A stretch of DNA of 64,000 nt, taken from assembly GCF_030272615.1 (NCBI RefSeq), contig NC_081413.1:142563976-142627975 (forward strand). The letters run 5' to 3'. This document shows, one piece after another, positions 33,990-45,340 of the stretch. This DNA is from Cryptomeria japonica. Taxonomy: Eukaryota; Streptophyta; Pinopsida; Cupressales; Cupressaceae. The first letter of the stretch is position 1. Every line of letters starts with the position of its first letter. A program made the translations under genes and the position numbers. A model generated the notes under the pieces. It made no database searches and was not told the origin of the DNA. It was given only the letters and a program-made list of their open reading frames with translations.

Positions 33990-36900
33990 AATAAAGTACA
34001 CATATATAAAAATACAATGATGTCAAAAATATCAGTTACCAAGAGTCATCCAAGTATCAATATAGTAACAAATGCAAAGGAAACCTCAAATACCACTCGC
34101 TCTAGATGTCGTGGTTCCACCAGCACCATCACCCTCACCATCCCGCTGAGGAGGACCCATCACACCCCCATTTTTGCCTTTGAGATCGCTCTGATCTTGC
34201 CCTCTACATCTAGGAATAGCTCATTGCCCGCTGACTGTTGGGCACCACCTACTCATATAATCCCCGCCAATAATCAATCTTAGCTCTAGCCCGATGCATC
34301 TCCCTTATCACCTTTCCATTGGCACCCTATCCCTATACTCCCTCTAAAGCTTGGATCCTATCCTGTAGTTGCCTCACTTTATCTACTGCATCATCCCTCT
34401 CCCTAAGAACAACCATCAGCTTGGCCCCCCATGCAAAAAAGTTGGACATCCCTTGTAGTAATCTCTATATCTCTGTCCTCTAACTTAGCCTCCAAATCCC
34501 TGATACAATCCTCAACGACTGTTAGGTGAGTCTGTAGCTGCACTATAATAACCTGCATCCCCACTACCACCCATATCTCACCCTACTCCTCCCTCTCCCC
34601 TCTCTCTTGTTGTTGCTACTGTTGGTCCCTATCCTAGCCGCAAAGGAAGCCCACCCCCTCCTCAAACCCCTACCCCCAAATCCACCTCCACTACCTCCTC
34701 CACCCCCATCTCCACCTCCTCTACCTCCACCTCCCCCATCTAATCTCCTCCTCCTCCTCCTCCCCTATCTCAGAACCCTTTCATCCTCCAATGGTGTTAC
34801 CGGCTTTGCTGGATTTGAAATCTGTGGAAAGGGATGTGCGGCCAAATACTATGCATACTCATTTGTCACCCCCGCATCTACCACATCTACTCGATATGGC
34901 CATGGTCTTTCCTATAAAGTCCAAAACTCGGCTAATACCTTATCATAGGGCAATACAGGCCCCCACAAGAATCCCTCTCAGATAACTTAGGCATACTCTT
35001 CGGAACCCCATGACATACCATGTGTCCTACCAAACTACCTCATCACTCGACCTGGAAGATGTCTCTCAACCACATATGTTGTCCATCCAATCAAGAACCA
35101 CCTTGTGTAAACATATAGCATCACGTATGCATCATCCTCCCACTACTCACAATCCAGGTAGGGACGCCATATCACTGTATCTAAATCATCCAATTCCCGT
35201 TGCCAGTACTCCAAATTTTCTAGTTGGGGTTGTGTCATCATCCCTCCATACATATAAACATAGGGTTTTTCAATCACCCTAAATCTCATACACACTGGTC
35301 TTGTAATCAAAAAGTGCTCCCATGACCAGATGTGAAGCAAAGTGATCCCTACGCCCAGTGAGGTGATTCCATGGTAAACCACCTCATGCAAATCTATGTA
35401 CAAATGGGCCAATACACACGGCCCCCAAGCATATCAAGCACCCTCACTAGCCATCCGCTCAATGACCTATCCCCAATGAACTATAAGACCATGTGACCTC
35501 CAATCAGGGCATAGGATTTCTCCAATGATGCCTAATAGTACTGTCAGTAGTGGCTCATATAAATCAGCTATATCCTCCCATGGGACAGATCCGTCATAGA
35601 CCTCTAGCTCCAAATATGGAAACACTCACCGTAGTGTCGCCTTGCCTATCGCCCTGTCATAGGTGATCAGTTCCATGGTGATTGGAATATGCAAAATCCT
35701 CCAGAAATCCTCTAGTGTAACGAGAATCTCTCCCATCACCAGGTGGAATGAACATGTCTCACTGTGCCACCGCTCGACCAACACGGTCAGTAGTTTGCGA
35801 TTTGCATGAATCACGGGTAGATGCATCATATCAAAAAGTCCTACAACACATATACAATCAATCTCAAGGTTTGTCAATTGATCATGCAGACCCTTAGTGG
35901 TCAGATGCCTCTCTCACATCTGCAACACTCCTAGGTGATCCTCCTACACAATTGAACAAAAGTGTCAATCTTTTTTCTATACACAAATACGACTATTACC
36001 TAGACTTTATTAGACATTTTTTTAAGTATCTAAGTCTCATCAGGTAAGTTGACTCATAAAACCTAGACTACCAACATGCATGACATCATACTGCCTAGTC
36101 TTAATAGGTACACTAAGTCTCACACAAGTCACAAACATGCATACAATGGCAACATTGACATCACCTATCACCTTGACCATGAAATTGGGGCATCAACCCT
36201 GACTGTCCTATGCTGAGACCCAAAAGCGCTAAACACTTGGCAAACATGCTAAAAGAAATTAAGAGCGCTATTCCAATAATACAACAACACTAAACCAAAC
36301 AATAGCACTACTTTAGACTTACAACAACGCTACATTGGACCAATAGCGCTATATAGTGCGACAAAAGCGCTACATTGTGCGACAAAAGCGCTACAACAAT
36401 CACATTTTAACAACTCTGACAATAGCGCCAAAACAATAAAATCAACAGTGCTAAAACTCACTAACAACTACGCTACATTGACAAAAGTGCTAAAACGGCT
36501 ATACAAAACAACCATTGCAGCACACAAGCGCTATTTTGGGCAACAAAGCGATAAAAAAGCATTTTAGTGCCTTTGTTGTCCGAAATTTTCCCCTAGCTAT
36601 TAAATGCATTAAATGAGCTCTAAAGACAAAAGTTAGAATTGGACATACCGAGGGTTCGTAGTCAGCTGGCTATTGGTACCTCCAGATCCACTCAAGTCGA
36701 TGATGTGCAAGTGGGAATACCATTTTCACTCAACCATTTTGCTGCAAATGTCATTATCACGAGCTCTAGATCACTATAAGAGAATGTGCAAATGAGGACC
36801 ATTTTAGCCCTTCTAACTTAAATATACCCTACCCAACCCTCCCCCTGCTTCACCTCATTGACCGTCATGGACCTCGAGAACTTCTGAGGCTTTCCATTTC

Positions 36901-37043
36901 TCCGTTTTGACCCCATTTTTGTCCATTCTTTCACCATTTATTCCAAATTTCTCTCCTCTATCATCCCCTAATTTTTTTCTATTTTTTGAGAGATCACCCG
37001 ATTTTCCGAAATTTTTGACCCATCTCTTGAGGGGGCATAACAA
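33990..37043 (-). pseudogene. Antisense plant-mobile-domain gene carried by element III, broken
   Basis: On the strand opposite to pol, between pol and the 3' LTR. One frame from about 35940 to 34600 reads LLTVLVERWHSETCSFHLVM, GEILVTLEDFWRILHIPITM, LHIWSWEHFLITRPV, LDDLDTVIWRPYLDCE, LIGWTTYVVERHLPGRVMR and QFGRTHGMSWGSEEYA. This is the order and wording of the plant mobile domain (aminotransferase-like PMD, PF10536). A glycine/acid-rich stretch (34640-34780) and a coiled-coil-like RERDDAVDKVRQLQDRIQAL (near 34340) follow. The 5' part (36900-37043) is Lys/Asp-rich. Stops are mostly TAG and TGA. Grande-type Tat elements are known to carry an antisense ORF in this place. Function in the element is unknown. 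Confidence 0.8.
36200..36560 (-). repeat. Inverted copy of the AGCGCT motif array
   Basis: About 15 copies of (C)AAAAGCGCTA and variants (AGTGCTA, AGCACTA), including a 21-bp direct repeat of TGCGACAAAAGCGCTAC at 36357 and 36378. In the reverse complement this is the TAGCGCTTTTG motif of 21255-21512, so the two arrays face inward from the two LTRs. It lies just upstream of the PMD domain on the antisense strand. Confidence 0.85.
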
Positions 37044-37121
37044 CCCACAGAAACTAACATCTCTAGGGCATTTTTCTCATGCCTATCTATTGTTCTTTGA
37101 AATAGTGAACCACACCGTCTC

Positions 37122-37134
37122 AAAGAGGGGCAAA
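37122..37134 (+). promoter_or_regulatory. Element III polypurine tract
   Basis: AAAGAGGGGCAAA directly precedes the LTR start TGTAGACACATAA. Confidence 0.88.
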
Positions 37135-38013
37135 TGTAGACACATAAATTTGCCTATTAATTAAATAAATATTAAATATTTATTTAAGGACTAAATATTC
37201 CTCTATTAATTAAATTTCTTTTTCTTCTATTTTATTTAAATAAATTTAATCAATTTATTTAATTACTAACTTTAGTCTAGATTATTAAATAAATCTAATT
37301 TATTTAATTCATCCCCCTTCTTCTTATTTAAATAAATCTAACATTTATTTTAAAAAATCAAATCCCCTTTTTAAATAAATCAATGAATATTTAAAAATAA
37401 CCCATCCACTTGCATTTTCCTACAAATGCAAGTGGCACATTTAAATAGATTTTTTTTTTTAATAAAAACCTATTTACACACACCCACCTCTTTCTAGATT
37501 CTTCTAGATTTTCCCTAAACCCCTTCTAGACTCTTCTAACCCCTTCCAATTTCGCCTAATCTCTCTTCTAAACATTTGCACAATCCTAATCCAAAAATTA
37601 CCCCCCCCCCCCAAAGTTTTCAAAAGTCACTTAAGGCTCTTATAGAGTCTTAAATGCATTTCCTCTTTCAACACTCCAACCCACATGGGTCTTGACCCTT
37701 TGGTCAAGGCTTAACCATGGGTAAAATTTGCACAAGAGTTTACCCATTGGATAATAACCTTACCCTTGGATAAAAGCTTTATCCAATAACCCCAACCACA
37801 TGAGGTTACCCTCATGTCCCCTCAAGCATTTAATGATCTTAGGAAGGCTCTTTTCCCTTTCTCTTGTTATTTAAGATTCTTTCATGTTTCTTTGAATCTA
37901 TTTTGATATGCTTTTGGATGGTTTTTAGTCCTTTGTTTTGGTCTCATTGTTGAACTAATCTACTAACATTGAGCTTTGGCTTTTGACTCTTGAAGCCATT
38001 TCCCATAACATCA
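37135..38013 (+). repeat. Element III 3' LTR
   Basis: 879 bp, starts TGTAGACAC and ends CATCA. AT-rich U3 with TTTATTTAA words, a C-run at 37601-37612. Its last 180 bp match 21021-21200. Confidence 0.9.
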
Positions 38014-39888
38014 GGATCAATATAGATTTGCAAGTCACTATTGGTCTTATCAATGGACTTGTTCAACTTGTGTTTCTGCACATCAAATTTGCTTGCACCA
38101 TTTTTGATATTGTCTTGGATGAAGTGTCGAAGACGATAACATTGCTCAGTGTCATGACCAAACACATGATGATAATGACAAGACTGTGATCCATCATACT
38201 AGCACAGACATGTCTACTATCGAATAATGGTGTAATCTCAGGAAGGGAAATTAGATTGTCTTTCAACAACCATTGCATTATCCTCAAATAAGAGTAATTC
38301 AATTTTATTAAGATCCTATTTTGTTTTGATCCTTGCACGATAGTTGTCAAAGGAACAACCATGACATTAGCTACAAGCTTATTCTTCCTAGACCCTTTCT
38401 ATGGACATGCCTGCAAAGTACCCACCACAAGGGTTTGAAGTAGAATCTCTGAACTGTGACATGGTGTGCTAGTAGTCCATAAGCACAAAACACATGTTAG
38501 AAAAGTTTTCGTATTGGTTGAGAGATAGCTTCTCCCTCAATGTCGGCTGTAGATTGCCAATAAACATTCTTTACATATCGCTATCTAGCAGGGCAAAGGG
38601 GATTCTAGTGGATATTAACTGATACCTAGAGATAAGATCTATGATCTTCTCATTAGGTTTTTGCTTGCAATGAACAAGGTTAGTGATGGTGACCCTTCTA
38701 CCAATGTTGGCTTGAAACTATTTGAGAAAAAGGTCAATGAGTTGATCAAAGGTATGAATGGAATGGTCTGGTAAGGAGCTATACCACTCTAATGTAGTTC
38801 CTTTATGGTACCGTGAGAATAGTTTAAGTATCATGAATTCTAGGCTATGATAATCATTGCACATGGTCATGAAAGAATCTATGTGCATATTAGGGTCCCC
38901 ATCACCATTGAACCTATCAAACTTCAATGATTTGGCTGCAGTAGGAAGGATAGTGTTCAAGATGGTGATATCAAGGGGACACTTCCTGTAATATACAGGT
39001 ATAGATGATTAACCAGAGGTGGAAGCCAAGTTCATGAGTTGCAACTACAATTTCCCCATGGTTTGCAAGATGGTATTCAAGATTGGATTACTAGGTGGAG
39101 GAAGCGTAGGTGGACTAGATCCACTACCACCTCCACTGGAACCTCTGGAAGGACCACTACCATCAATAGATGTAGTGCTAGTACTAATCATAGATATATG
39201 AACTTCAATGCAGACAAAGGTTGAGCTACTAGACATAACCGTATAGTCCAAGGGGGTAGATGAAGCAGTGATACTAGGAATAACAGTAGGCTCGGGATCA
39301 ACCATGTGTACTGCTAAACCAGGTATGGCCATATCAAGCTGAGAGCCACAAATGTTGGACTAGCCATCCTAAGGAGAGACACCATCTAAAGGCACATGAT
39401 TCTTGACAATCCTAGATAATGCCCTCAACATCTCTAGGCCTCTCCTGTCTGAGATCAACATGTCTCTCAAAGTGCTCATAAAATTTCCAGCATAGGGGAG
39501 GACATTCTCCTGATTTAGGAAACCCTTAAAGTCTCTCAGATTCTACTCAAGCATGTCAATTTGTTCAAAGTCAATAGTAAGAGCAAAGCCATGATCAACA
39601 ATAGGAGGGGAAGACGAAGTGGAATTCCTCAGAGAATTTATCTAAGAGGGATTGCGAACCAAGTGGAGAGGGGCCCTCTATCAAAACATGCTTGAGGGGA
39701 TGAGAAGCCAAGAAATCATTTGGGTCAGGAAGTTGATCATTAAACATCATGCTAGGCAAAGGAGGACTATAATGGCTGGGAAGAAAACTTTGTCTACATG
39801 ACCTCCAGACTATGACTCTTGTGGCAATTTGGGTCATAAAGCCCATATATGAGTCTATCGACACTGAGGCTATACTACAGGGATACAA
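38014..39888 (-). pseudogene. Element II Gag, broken, cut by element III
   Basis: Read from 39888 downwards: Ser/Pro-rich N-terminal frames (39888-39595; 39332-39045), a frameshift between them, then the Gag domain KSLKFDRFNGDGDPNMHIDS, TTLEWYSSLPDHSIHTFDQL and, past a TAG, FQANIGRRVTITNLVHCKQK and RIPFALLDSDM. Near 38160 FGHDTEQCYRLRHFIQDNI is the usual Tat Gag C-terminal knuckle-like segment. It ends at 38014, where element III begins. Stops and shifts throughout. Related to, but distinct from, the Gag of element III. Confidence 0.88.
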
Positions 39889-40050
39889 AGTGCTTTGTCT
39901 TTTGGTAAATTTTATAGTAAAGATGAGAAAGAAAATACAAAATGTAAACTATATGCGATGAACACAAAATATAAACTAGATTTAAAAAAATAGAATTAGA
40001 TTATTTCTATGCAATGATCTACATGATAAACACACAATGAAGAAAGAAAG
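39889..40050 (-). other. Element II leader between PBS and gag
   Basis: AT-rich, no frame supported. The short distance (~160 bp) suggests that most of the leader is deleted or that gag began further in. Confidence 0.5.
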
Positions 40051-40074
40051 GTTGGGTTCATGTTGGGTTCATCA
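40051..40074 (-). promoter_or_regulatory. Element II primer binding site, decayed tRNA-Trp type
   Basis: On the - strand, three bases after the LTR end GTTACA, TGATGAACCCAACATGAACC matches the element III tRNA-Trp PBS at about 19 of 24 positions. Three of the five differences are G-to-A. Suggests II and III used the same primer. Confidence 0.7.
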
Positions 40075-40077
40075 AAA

Positions 40078-40976
40078 TGTAACGAAGAAAATTTGCTACC
40101 TCAACGATGATGAATCCTAGAGAACAAATCCACCCTCTGATACCTCACTCAAACTGGCGCTAAGGTGAGCCAGGGGATGAAAATAATCAAACTAAGCTAA
40201 CAGATTGCAGAGAAGACTCCTAGATAGCTCTATTGAGCCTCTATCCCTAGGACAAGCATGCAAAGATACAACACCAACGCGACACATTGTTGTTATACAA
40301 ACGAGGCACAAAAACCATATGAGAATAATTTATCTTCTTCCCACAATTGAGAATCTACACACAAACAAGAAGGCAAATGTTGGGGTTGTGTTTTTTGGAG
40401 TCTACCTAAGTCAGAAACCCGCTTTGGTGTTTCCATCTCCATGGACAACCCAGATAAAGCCATAGGGAAATAAATGATAAAGATAAAATAGAAGATAATG
40501 CAAGAATAGAAGAAAGATAATATGTAAAATGAATAAGAGAGAGAGGATGAGTGAACTCCTCTCTCTAAATTCTTGTAAAAATAATGTCATGAGCTATCCA
40601 GAGAGTTGTAACACTAGTGATCTTCATGATGAGAGTTGTGAATGCTATCCAAAAGGATTGCCAAGAGCTCCAACCTACAAAAATTTACCTCAAAATGCCA
40701 AAAGATCCTCAAAATTCCTTCAAAGTAGAGAGATATAGGCCCTAGATGAAAAACCAACATTGGTGGACACATGCAGAGGTGATATGATTCTTTCAGGTGT
40801 AGGCATAAATCTCAACCAACCACCTACAAACTATCAGATTCATGGGACGCTAGCATGCCATGTAGACATATCCACACTGTGCTATGTTCCCAAAGGTGAT
40901 AGGTCAATAGAGTTGGTAAAGTTCCATCTTGAAGCTGACAAAGTGATCCCAATGGACAAAAGGACAAAGGTGGAGG
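40078..40976 (-). repeat. Element II 5' LTR, larger part
   Basis: Matches 10862 onward (TGTAAC...). The frames at 40205-40465 and 40760-41008 on the + strand lie in it and are chance. It ends in GGAGG (40972-40976), the left target duplication of element IV, and resumes at 51161. Confidence 0.9.
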
Positions 40977-41025
40977 TGTTAGATATGGTTGCTCATTGCT
41001 GCTACTAGGACATGTTGTTGTCATT

Positions 41026-42667
41026 ATGGTGCAGAAGCACCTAGGACTTAGGCTTATAGGGTTTTTTCAATTTTATCTTCTACTGACCCTAGCCAAGTCA
41101 TGTATTGAATAAGGACTCTAGGAGAGTCCAAGAGTGAGTGTTTTGAGTCAAATGTAGGCCTAGTAGAGTTAGTTTCTTCCTAGGTTTGCATTTTGTGCAT
41201 AAGTAGTGGTTTGAGTAGGTAATTGACCTTCTTGATGATCAAAAGTGTCAAAACTTGGTATAAGAATTAGGGAGGGTTAAAATAGTCTTAGAAATGCTTT
41301 GAAATTCATGAACAATGACTTAGAATAGGTTTCATAGATTATAAGAGCAAAAAGTGCAAAAAGTGCAAAGTTGCAAAAAGTTGTCATGACAACTTTTGAA
41401 AGTTGTCATGACAACTTTTGAAAGTTGTCATGACAACTTTTGTCCTAAATTTCTTAGAGATGGAGTTAGGGATGGTCCAGTACCCTATAATTCCTCCACA
41501 CATGGGGAAGACTATAAGAATATTCTCTTTCATGGTTACTGAGGTTGGAGTTTTGTTTTTATGAGATCAACAATCTGAAACTACTCATTTTCGGACTGTT
41601 TGTCATCATTTTTGCTTATTTTGCTCATATTGTGAATACAAATGGATTGAATCCATTGATCCAATAATGGATTTAGTTTATTTGGTGAGTTTTAGAGTTA
41701 ATAGTTTCATTTCAAGCTTTGAAGTTAGGTTGGATTAGAGTTTTCATTGTTTTGTTTGCAAACAACCAGTTTTGGCTTGTAAATAGCTCTTTTGTGTAAA
41801 ATGGTTGCCCCGACCTATTGGTACATGGAAGGAAACCAATTTTATAGTGTAAATATTTAGTGACAAGTTCTAGAGATGAATTTTGATATGATTGTCACCT
41901 TGTTCTAGGTGATTCCAAGAGCAACATGGCTAGAGGAGACAGGAAGAATTTGGAGTGAAAAGTGCAGGGGTGGATGCAAGACCACAAAATAAACTTTTGG
42001 AGGGGTCAATGAAGTTCATATAGAGTTTCTAATGGAAGGAGAAGCCTTGAAAAGACCATTTGATGCCCAAACACAAACTTGACCAGTCACTGCTGGTTAG
42101 AAGGCCTAGAAACCCTTCAAAACCCTCATTTTCGGGTTAGGGCATTGTACGGTGGGTTGAGAAACCAAAACTACCTAAATAACTTGGGGATAGGTGTATC
42201 ATTTAACAATATCAAACCTTGTTTCAATGTCTTTTGGACCATTTTCTCCTAAGCCCTAGAAAACTGGATTTTGGAGGCCTAATAGGGCTAATTCCTTGTA
42301 GCCCTTTTCTAGACAAAATGGTGAAATCGGTAAGAAAGGAAATGAAAGAAAACCTCAATTGGACCCAAAAGGTATTGAAAACATGTTAGAAGCCACCTCC
42401 ACACCTCTGCATCAACTCACAATAGTAGGAGGTCAAATTGACAAGTTGAAGCCAAGACAACCATAATGAGCACATGGGATACTTTGTGAATTGGAAGGGT
42501 TCCTAGTTAAACACTATAAGAAAACACCTTGAGATTGACAAGAAGCAAGCTCTAGAAGAGATTGAGAAGGAATTGGAGGTCTTAGAGCATAGATAGACTT
42601 GGAGAGTTGGTGGAATTGAGAAACACCAACTAGGTGAAGTGTGAGCAAGCTAGGTGAAACCCCATTA
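41026..42667. mobile_element. Unidentified 1.64-kb insert in the element IV 5' LTR
   Basis: The LTR sequence breaks after TCATT (41021-41025) and resumes after ACATT (42667-42671), with nothing at the corresponding place in the 3' LTR (near 49953). CATT may be a 4-bp target duplication, or TCATT/ACATT a 5-bp one with a change. Ends are ATGGTGCAGAAGCACC and GTGAAACCCCATTA; CACCTAG occurs 12-18 bases in from each end in opposite orientation, which hints at weak terminal inverted repeats. No coding frame. It carries three tandem palindromes at 41376-41440. Could be a non-autonomous DNA transposon or a solo LTR. Confidence 0.75.
41376..41440. repeat. Three tandem copies of a perfect 20-22-bp palindrome
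   Basis: AAAGTTGTCA followed by its exact reverse complement TGACAACTTT, at 41377, 41399 and 41421 (22-bp period). The first copy extends to 22 bp (41376-41397). No mismatch in any arm. Confidence 0.97.
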
Positions 42668-43872
42668 CATTGATGTTAACATATTCCTGTGATTTATTCT
42701 AGTGAGTTTGGAAAGATTTTCTGATCTTATTTTGTAGTTTGGTTTTTTTGATCACTGTTTTACAAAATTCGGTATTTCTTTTGATATATTCTGATGTCAT
42801 TAGATCTAGTGTTGAGACTTTAAGATATTGCTCTAGATGATCTTTTGTATCTTAATTTTAGATGGTTCATGATTTGGTGCTCCGCAAGTTATTTTTCTTC
42901 ATGGAAGATTCTGATTGGTTGTGTTATTGAGCTTCTAGACATTAAAAGATGAAGATTTGAAAAGTGGCATTGGTGCAACTATTTCGGATGATTCTAACAT
43001 GCTTGTTAGTGTTTCCTAGTCATGTCCTATTTGTTTTGGTGATCTGCATTGATCGTTGTGCAATTTTTTGGTGGTTTTCATCAACCGGTGATGATTTTCA
43101 TGTTATGCGGTATTCCTGGTGGTGTAGCGTGATGCAGTTGATCTTGGCGTGATTTCCAGTGGATGTGATTATTTCAAAATTTGAATTAGGTACATGCTAT
43201 GTAATGTAAATCATTATATTGGTTTGGTGATCTATCTTTTTATCGTGTAAAGTAATTTTGTAATTATGAGTTGAGGGTTGAGGGTCAGCTGACCTTGTTA
43301 TCAAGGTTGATGATTTGTATATAGAGGTGAGATATTCATATAGTTTGAGTATCGGTATTGTGTCTGCATTTTCAGAGAGATATTTATGTGCGAATAAGGG
43401 ATTTATCATTCAGTGAAGTGTTGAGGTGAGATTGGTGTTGCAGAGAAGACAATTGTGCTTAACTGGAACTGTCATTAGGCATTTGTAGATGCTATCATTG
43501 TAGTTCACTTATTCCAGATTGTAGTCTGAATCATATTGTAAGTCAGTGAGACTTCCCTGAGGGTTGTAGCCTTCTAGGTAAATATCTTTTGAGCAGTGAG
43601 CTCTAGGTAGTGTTCCTGAATGCATGTGCATTCATCGTTATATTATTTTCACATACTACTACAGAGTATCATCTTACTATGGGTAGGTTCCCACCATGGT
43701 TTATCCCTTAACCAAGTTTTCCACATCAAAAATCTTGGTGTTGTGTTGTCAATCTGCTTATCTATCTATTTCTGCAATTTATTAGTTTTGTTTTGGAGTT
43801 TAATTTTATGTATCTAGAGAAGACTGATTCACCCCCCTCTCCTAGTCTTCCTTCTTGATTGCTACTAACAAT

Positions 43873-43885
43873 TAGTATCAGAGCC
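43873..43885 (+). promoter_or_regulatory. Element IV primer binding site (tRNA-Met type)
   Basis: TAGTATCAGAGCC two bases after the LTR; one G-to-A change from the initiator tRNA-Met complement. Confidence 0.9.
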
Positions 43886-43926
43886 AGATTCTCTAGTAGA
43901 AGCTTAATCACTTGAGGAGATCTAGG

Positions 43927-44880
43927 ATGGCAGCTCAAGGTATTCTTTTCAAGAAGGATAGTCTGAGGCTTGATGGAAGTAACTATACTGTATGGAAGAG
44001 TCGGATGGAGGTGCACTTGAAATTTCTTGGAGACGATTACTGGAAGATTACTAAGAATAACTATGTTGTTCCTCAAAATGGACCGTCTACTCTTGATGTG
44101 GTTAAGGAAGATGAATATAACATCAAAGAGAAGGAAGCATTTCTTAGTGCCCTGACTGATTCTAAGATGACAACTGTTATGGGACTTCAGACCACACATG
44201 AGATCTGGGAGAAGCTTGAGATCTCGTATGAAAGTTGCTAAGTTGCAGAGTTTGAAAGGAAAGTATATGAGACATTGAAGATGGGAGATGATGAGAACAT
44301 ACATTCATACATGGCTAAGGTGAATGAACTTGTCCTTGGTATCAGATGTGCCAGTGGAAAGATTGAGAAAGATGAGATTGTTTCTAAGGTGTTGAGATAT
44401 TTGCCTCTTGCCTATTGCCGCTATTGATGAGATCTGGAGTGTGACTAGAGTGACAAGAGATGTGTTGGTTGGAAAACTTGTTGCATTTGAGCTATTGGAA
44501 TTTGGAGAATCACATGGAAAGTTTGAGACAACATTTAGAGAGTCAACATCTATATTCAATAAGAAGAAATATAATCCTGATGAGTGCACGAAATCCAGAT
44601 ATGAAAGAGAAAAAAGAGAGATAGTAGAGTAAGAAAGAGAGCTTGATGAGCTTGAAAAATTTATTTCCCGTAGATTGCCTAAAGGTGTCGGTAAGTATGA
44701 TGGAAAGTTTCCCTTGAAATGTTTTTCTTGTAATAAGATAGGACATTTTTCTTCTAGATGCCCGGAGATAATGGCTAAGTATGACAGGCATGATAAGTTT
44801 TATAAGCATGATAGGAATGATAGATATGAGAAGCATGAAAATTATGATAAGCCTTATAAGTCTAACTAGAAGTTTAGGAA
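43927..44880 (+). pseudogene. Element IV Gag, broken
   Basis: ATG at 43927, 42 bp after the PBS: LDGSNYTVWKSRMEVHLKFL is the copia Gag N-terminal signature, followed by SALTDSKMTTVMGLQTTHEI and WEKLEISYES. A TAA at 44239-44241 and a frameshift near 44415 break it. A zinc knuckle, CFSCNKIGHFSSRC (near 44721-44762), is intact as CX2CX4HX4C. A Lys/Asp/His/Tyr-rich tail follows. Confidence 0.92.
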
Positions 44881-45340
44881 CTAGAAGAAGTGTTATTATG
44901 CTGCAGATGAAGGTATTACAAATGATGAATCAAAAGGAGATGAAGTTGTGTTTATTGCCATTAAAGAAGATATACTTGTATCTATTGATTCTACTAGTTG
45001 TTTTGTTGAGGAGAAAGCTTTGGTTGCTAAGGTAGAAGAAAAAGATGAATGGGTGATTGACAACGGTTGTTCACATCATATGACCGGTGATAAAAGCAAA
45101 TCTGTAAGCATGGAAAGGTATGATGGTGGAATAGTTACATTTGTAGATGACAAAGACTGTGTAATCCGTGGGAGAGGTTCTATTTATTTTGATGGTAAGA
45201 ATAACATTGATGATGTCTTGTGTGTTGAAGGTTTGAAACATTATCTTTTTAGTGTTGGACAGATTGTTGATAAGGGTTATGATCTACAATTCAAGGATGG
45301 TAAATGCAAGATCTTGAATGCCCCGGTATAGAGATTGGAT
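44881..45340 (+). pseudogene. Element IV protease, active site altered
   Basis: Same frame as the knuckle. EWVIDNGCSHHMTGDKS (near 45046): the copia D-S-G-(A/C) active site is D-N-G-C, a Ser-to-Asn change. It is followed by VSMERYDGGIVTFVDDKDC and VLCVEGLKHYLFSVGQIVD, the normal copia protease C-terminal part. Stop at 45329-45331. Confidence 0.9.

Larger units (their letters stand above)
21021..38013 (+). mobile_element. Element III: Tat-lineage Ty3 retrotransposon, ~17 kb
   Basis: A 180-bp LTR remnant (21021-21200), a PBS complementary to tRNA-Trp (21203-21228), a long leader, gag-pro-RT-RNaseH-aRNH-INT (24419-31657), a long 3' region carrying an antisense gene (33990-37043), a purine tract (37122-37134) and a full 879-bp 3' LTR (37135-38013). 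The second, archaeal-type RNase H, the absence of a chromodomain, the size and the extra antisense ORF place it in the Tat/Ogre/Grande group (established knowledge). It inserted in the gag of element II: its 3' LTR ends CATCA and GGATC follows at 38014. The 5' end is truncated, so no duplication can be checked. Confidence 0.92.
40977..43870 (+). repeat. Element IV 5' LTR with an insert
   Basis: Starts TGTTAGATATGG, ends CTACTAACA. Without the insert (41026-42667 plus a 4-bp duplication) it is about 1248 bp, equal to the 1253-bp 3' LTR. A TATA-like TATATAGAGG is near 43318. Confidence 0.93.

Noticed and set aside
34607-34985. Proline/leucine-rich + strand frames
   Set aside because: They arise from a C-rich low-complexity stretch that on the - strand is the Gly-rich part of the PMD frame, which has domain support.
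44408-44632. Separate small gene
   Set aside because: It is the shifted continuation of element IV Gag leading into the zinc knuckle.
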